A DNA stretch of 64,000 nucleotides. Origin: Coptis chinensis (lineage: Eukaryota > Streptophyta > Magnoliopsida > Ranunculales > Ranunculaceae). The translations under genes and the position numbers were made by a program. The stretch's first letter is position 1. Each line of letters begins with the position of its first letter. The notes under the pieces are model-generated. The model saw nothing but the letters and a program-made list of their open reading frames with translations. It made no database searches and was not told the origin of the DNA. Shown one piece after another: positions 62,459 to 64,000 of the stretch. The DNA lies in contig JADFTS010000044.1 in NCBI GenBank assembly GCA_015680905.1, positions 186,001 to 250,000 of the forward strand. Reading direction: 5' to 3'.

Positions 62459-64000
62459 ATGTCTCTTTCTCTCTCCACAACTCATACTACTGCTACTACC
62501 AAGGGGTTCTTACTCTTACCTTTGCAAATTAACTCTTCCAGGTGCAAAAAAGCATATACTTTCTTTACCATCAAGTTTTTGTTTCCTTTTCTTTTATTTC
62601 CTTTTTCTTTTACTACTATATATTTATGGACACTTTCTCACAAATGAAATATTGTCTTCTTACTCTTGGTAGGTGGTGTAGTGAGAATGCAGGGGAAATA
62701 CAATGCTCCCCATCCATGGGAGAAAGAAAGACTGTAAGCAGTGCCATGTTTTCATGGACTACTTGTTGCTGTGTAAGCATATTCCTTGTCTTAGCTACGC
62801 TAGTTCCCCTGAGTCATCAAATAAGGGACACTCACACATTGCACTCCAGCTCAAGTAGATATGTCCAAGGTACGGATTCATGCTCAACTTCACGTTTGTT
62901 TTGAGGACCACCTTGTGGTGGTTCCCTTCAATACCTGTAAACTGTTTCAAACAAGAAAAGTTTGTGTACAGCAGCTAGGAAATTGTTTAGAGTATATAAC
63001 AATTGTTTGCAACTTAACATTAAGCTACTACGTGTTTACAATTGTTAGTAGCATAAGAACCAAAATTTTCTTATAAAATTGAGACAAAACAGCTGGTTAC
63101 ATTACAAAAAGTTGGTTAGAAATAATTTGGAAAAATGGAAAAAACTATGCTTCACTTCATCAAAGAGAAGCACTTGTATATAAGGCAATATTTATATAGG
63201 ATATCCACAATCTTTCTATATTTGTTCTACAAATGGTGTTGTTGTTTTGACCCTCAGTCTCAAAGTTAAAAGCATCTAACTATGGATGGATCAGTTTGGT
63301 GACTTGGTGTAAGGGTCTTTAACGAAAAAGTATCCATTTGGTGTTGTTCTGTTTTTCACAAGCAGATGATGTAACAACCAAGCTGCAATCTGCACCACCA
63401 GGGAGAGACCAGGCTTTTAAATCCTTGGATGGGCGGCAACCAATGACCAGAGAACTGTTGGGAAGAAGTTATAAGAGGTGCACCCTGTACTTTCTTTTCG
63501 GGGAATTAACGTCATAACTAATCAAAGAGTACCTACATTAATAAGGAAAAAAAATTAATCCCTCATTTTAAAGTCTAATTAGACTATTTCTTGCCTATAT
63601 TCCATTTGATTGCAGAGGATATCCTGCGGTAGCTGACGCCCCAAACTTAATACCTGATGTGCAATTGCAAGTACATAATGATAATGTATAATTTTTTCCA
63701 ATTTTATATTTATTTTTTATACCTAGCTAGTAATGCACACATACCGTCTTCTTAGTTAAAGTCTTGCTCTTGCAATACTGGTAGTAAATTGTTAATTATT
63801 CAGTACGTGTTATATAAGACTAAATGCGCGGTTAATTATCTACTTGTTGGTGAATATTAACATCTATATTCAGGTGGTGATGGATAATGGCATTGTCCAA
63901 GTTACTTTATCCAGTCCAGGAGGAGCTGTTACTAGGATACAATACAATGACGTCGACAATTTGCTTGAAATTCATAATGAAGAAGAAAATAGAGGGTATA
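62459..64000 (+). CDS. Rhamnogalacturonan lyase (PL4), 5' part
   Basis: Secreted polysaccharide lyase family 4 enzyme that cleaves the rhamnogalacturonan-I backbone of pectin in the cell wall. Exons seen: 62459-62541, 62673-62869, 63366-63477, 63616-63685 and 63874 onward; the gene runs off the window. All junctions are GT-AG and in frame. The family is recognised in exon 5: VVMDNGIVQVTLSSPGGAVT, then NLLEIHNEEENRGY, the N-terminal beta-sandwich start of plant PL4 lyases. A hydrophobic segment (CCCVSIFLVLATLVPLS) in exon 2 is the probable signal peptide. With the start at 62459 it would sit about 55 residues in. The in-frame ATG at 62716 (MGERKTVSSAMF) would give a conventional N-terminal signal peptide and may be the true start. 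Confidence 0.85.

Overview
The window is nuclear DNA of a eudicot plant. It is AT-rich, its genes carry many short GT-AG introns, and every protein recognised has a plant orthologue. A 15-exon SYMRK gene points to a lineage able to form arbuscular mycorrhiza, so not Brassicaceae. A finer placement is not supported by what I can read. No bacterial operon, CRISPR array or rRNA is visible, and I could not scan reliably for tRNA or small RNA genes.

Layout: 1-2427 (+) 3' half of a DIS3L2/SOV exoribonuclease; 3563-5337 (+) STP-type monosaccharide/H+ symporter; 6375-15232 (-) ankyrin-DHHC S-acyltransferase (PAT23 type, 13 exons) with a dead LINE in intron 3; 16769-20498 (-) LRR-XI receptor kinase of the RLK7/IKU2 type; 21859-24050 (-) GT14/BC10-like glycosyltransferase with a frameshift; 24538-27468 (+) peroxisomal malate dehydrogenase with a PTS2 signal; 28861-32217 (-) hexokinase-like protein of the HKL3 type that has lost its catalytic motifs; 33405-34565 (-) ATL6/ATL31-type RING-H2 ligase; 36533-36915 (+) relic of an MgtA-like P-type ATPase; 37333-39441 (-) PEPKR2-type kinase; 42593-43825 (+) intronless MAK/CDKF-4-like kinase, probably a retrocopy; 44144-49640 (-) Copia element with both LTRs, TSD, PBS and PPT; 51037-57432 (-) SYMRK; 59668-61377 (-) 13-repeat P-class PPR protein; 62459-64000 (+) 5' part of a PL4 rhamnogalacturonan lyase.

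The genes do not form a pathway cluster; this is ordinary euchromatin with unrelated neighbours. The unusual part is 39.8-50.6 kb. Two arms of a segmental duplication are adjacent in one place (39865-41028). In the other place (42133-50562) they are pushed apart by the kinase retrocopy, a Copia 5' end (100-bp LTR, PBS, leader, gag start) and a second complete Copia inserted into that leader.

Exon coordinates were derived by eye from splice consensus, reading-frame continuity and remembered family alignments. All multi-exon models close in frame except the GT14 gene.
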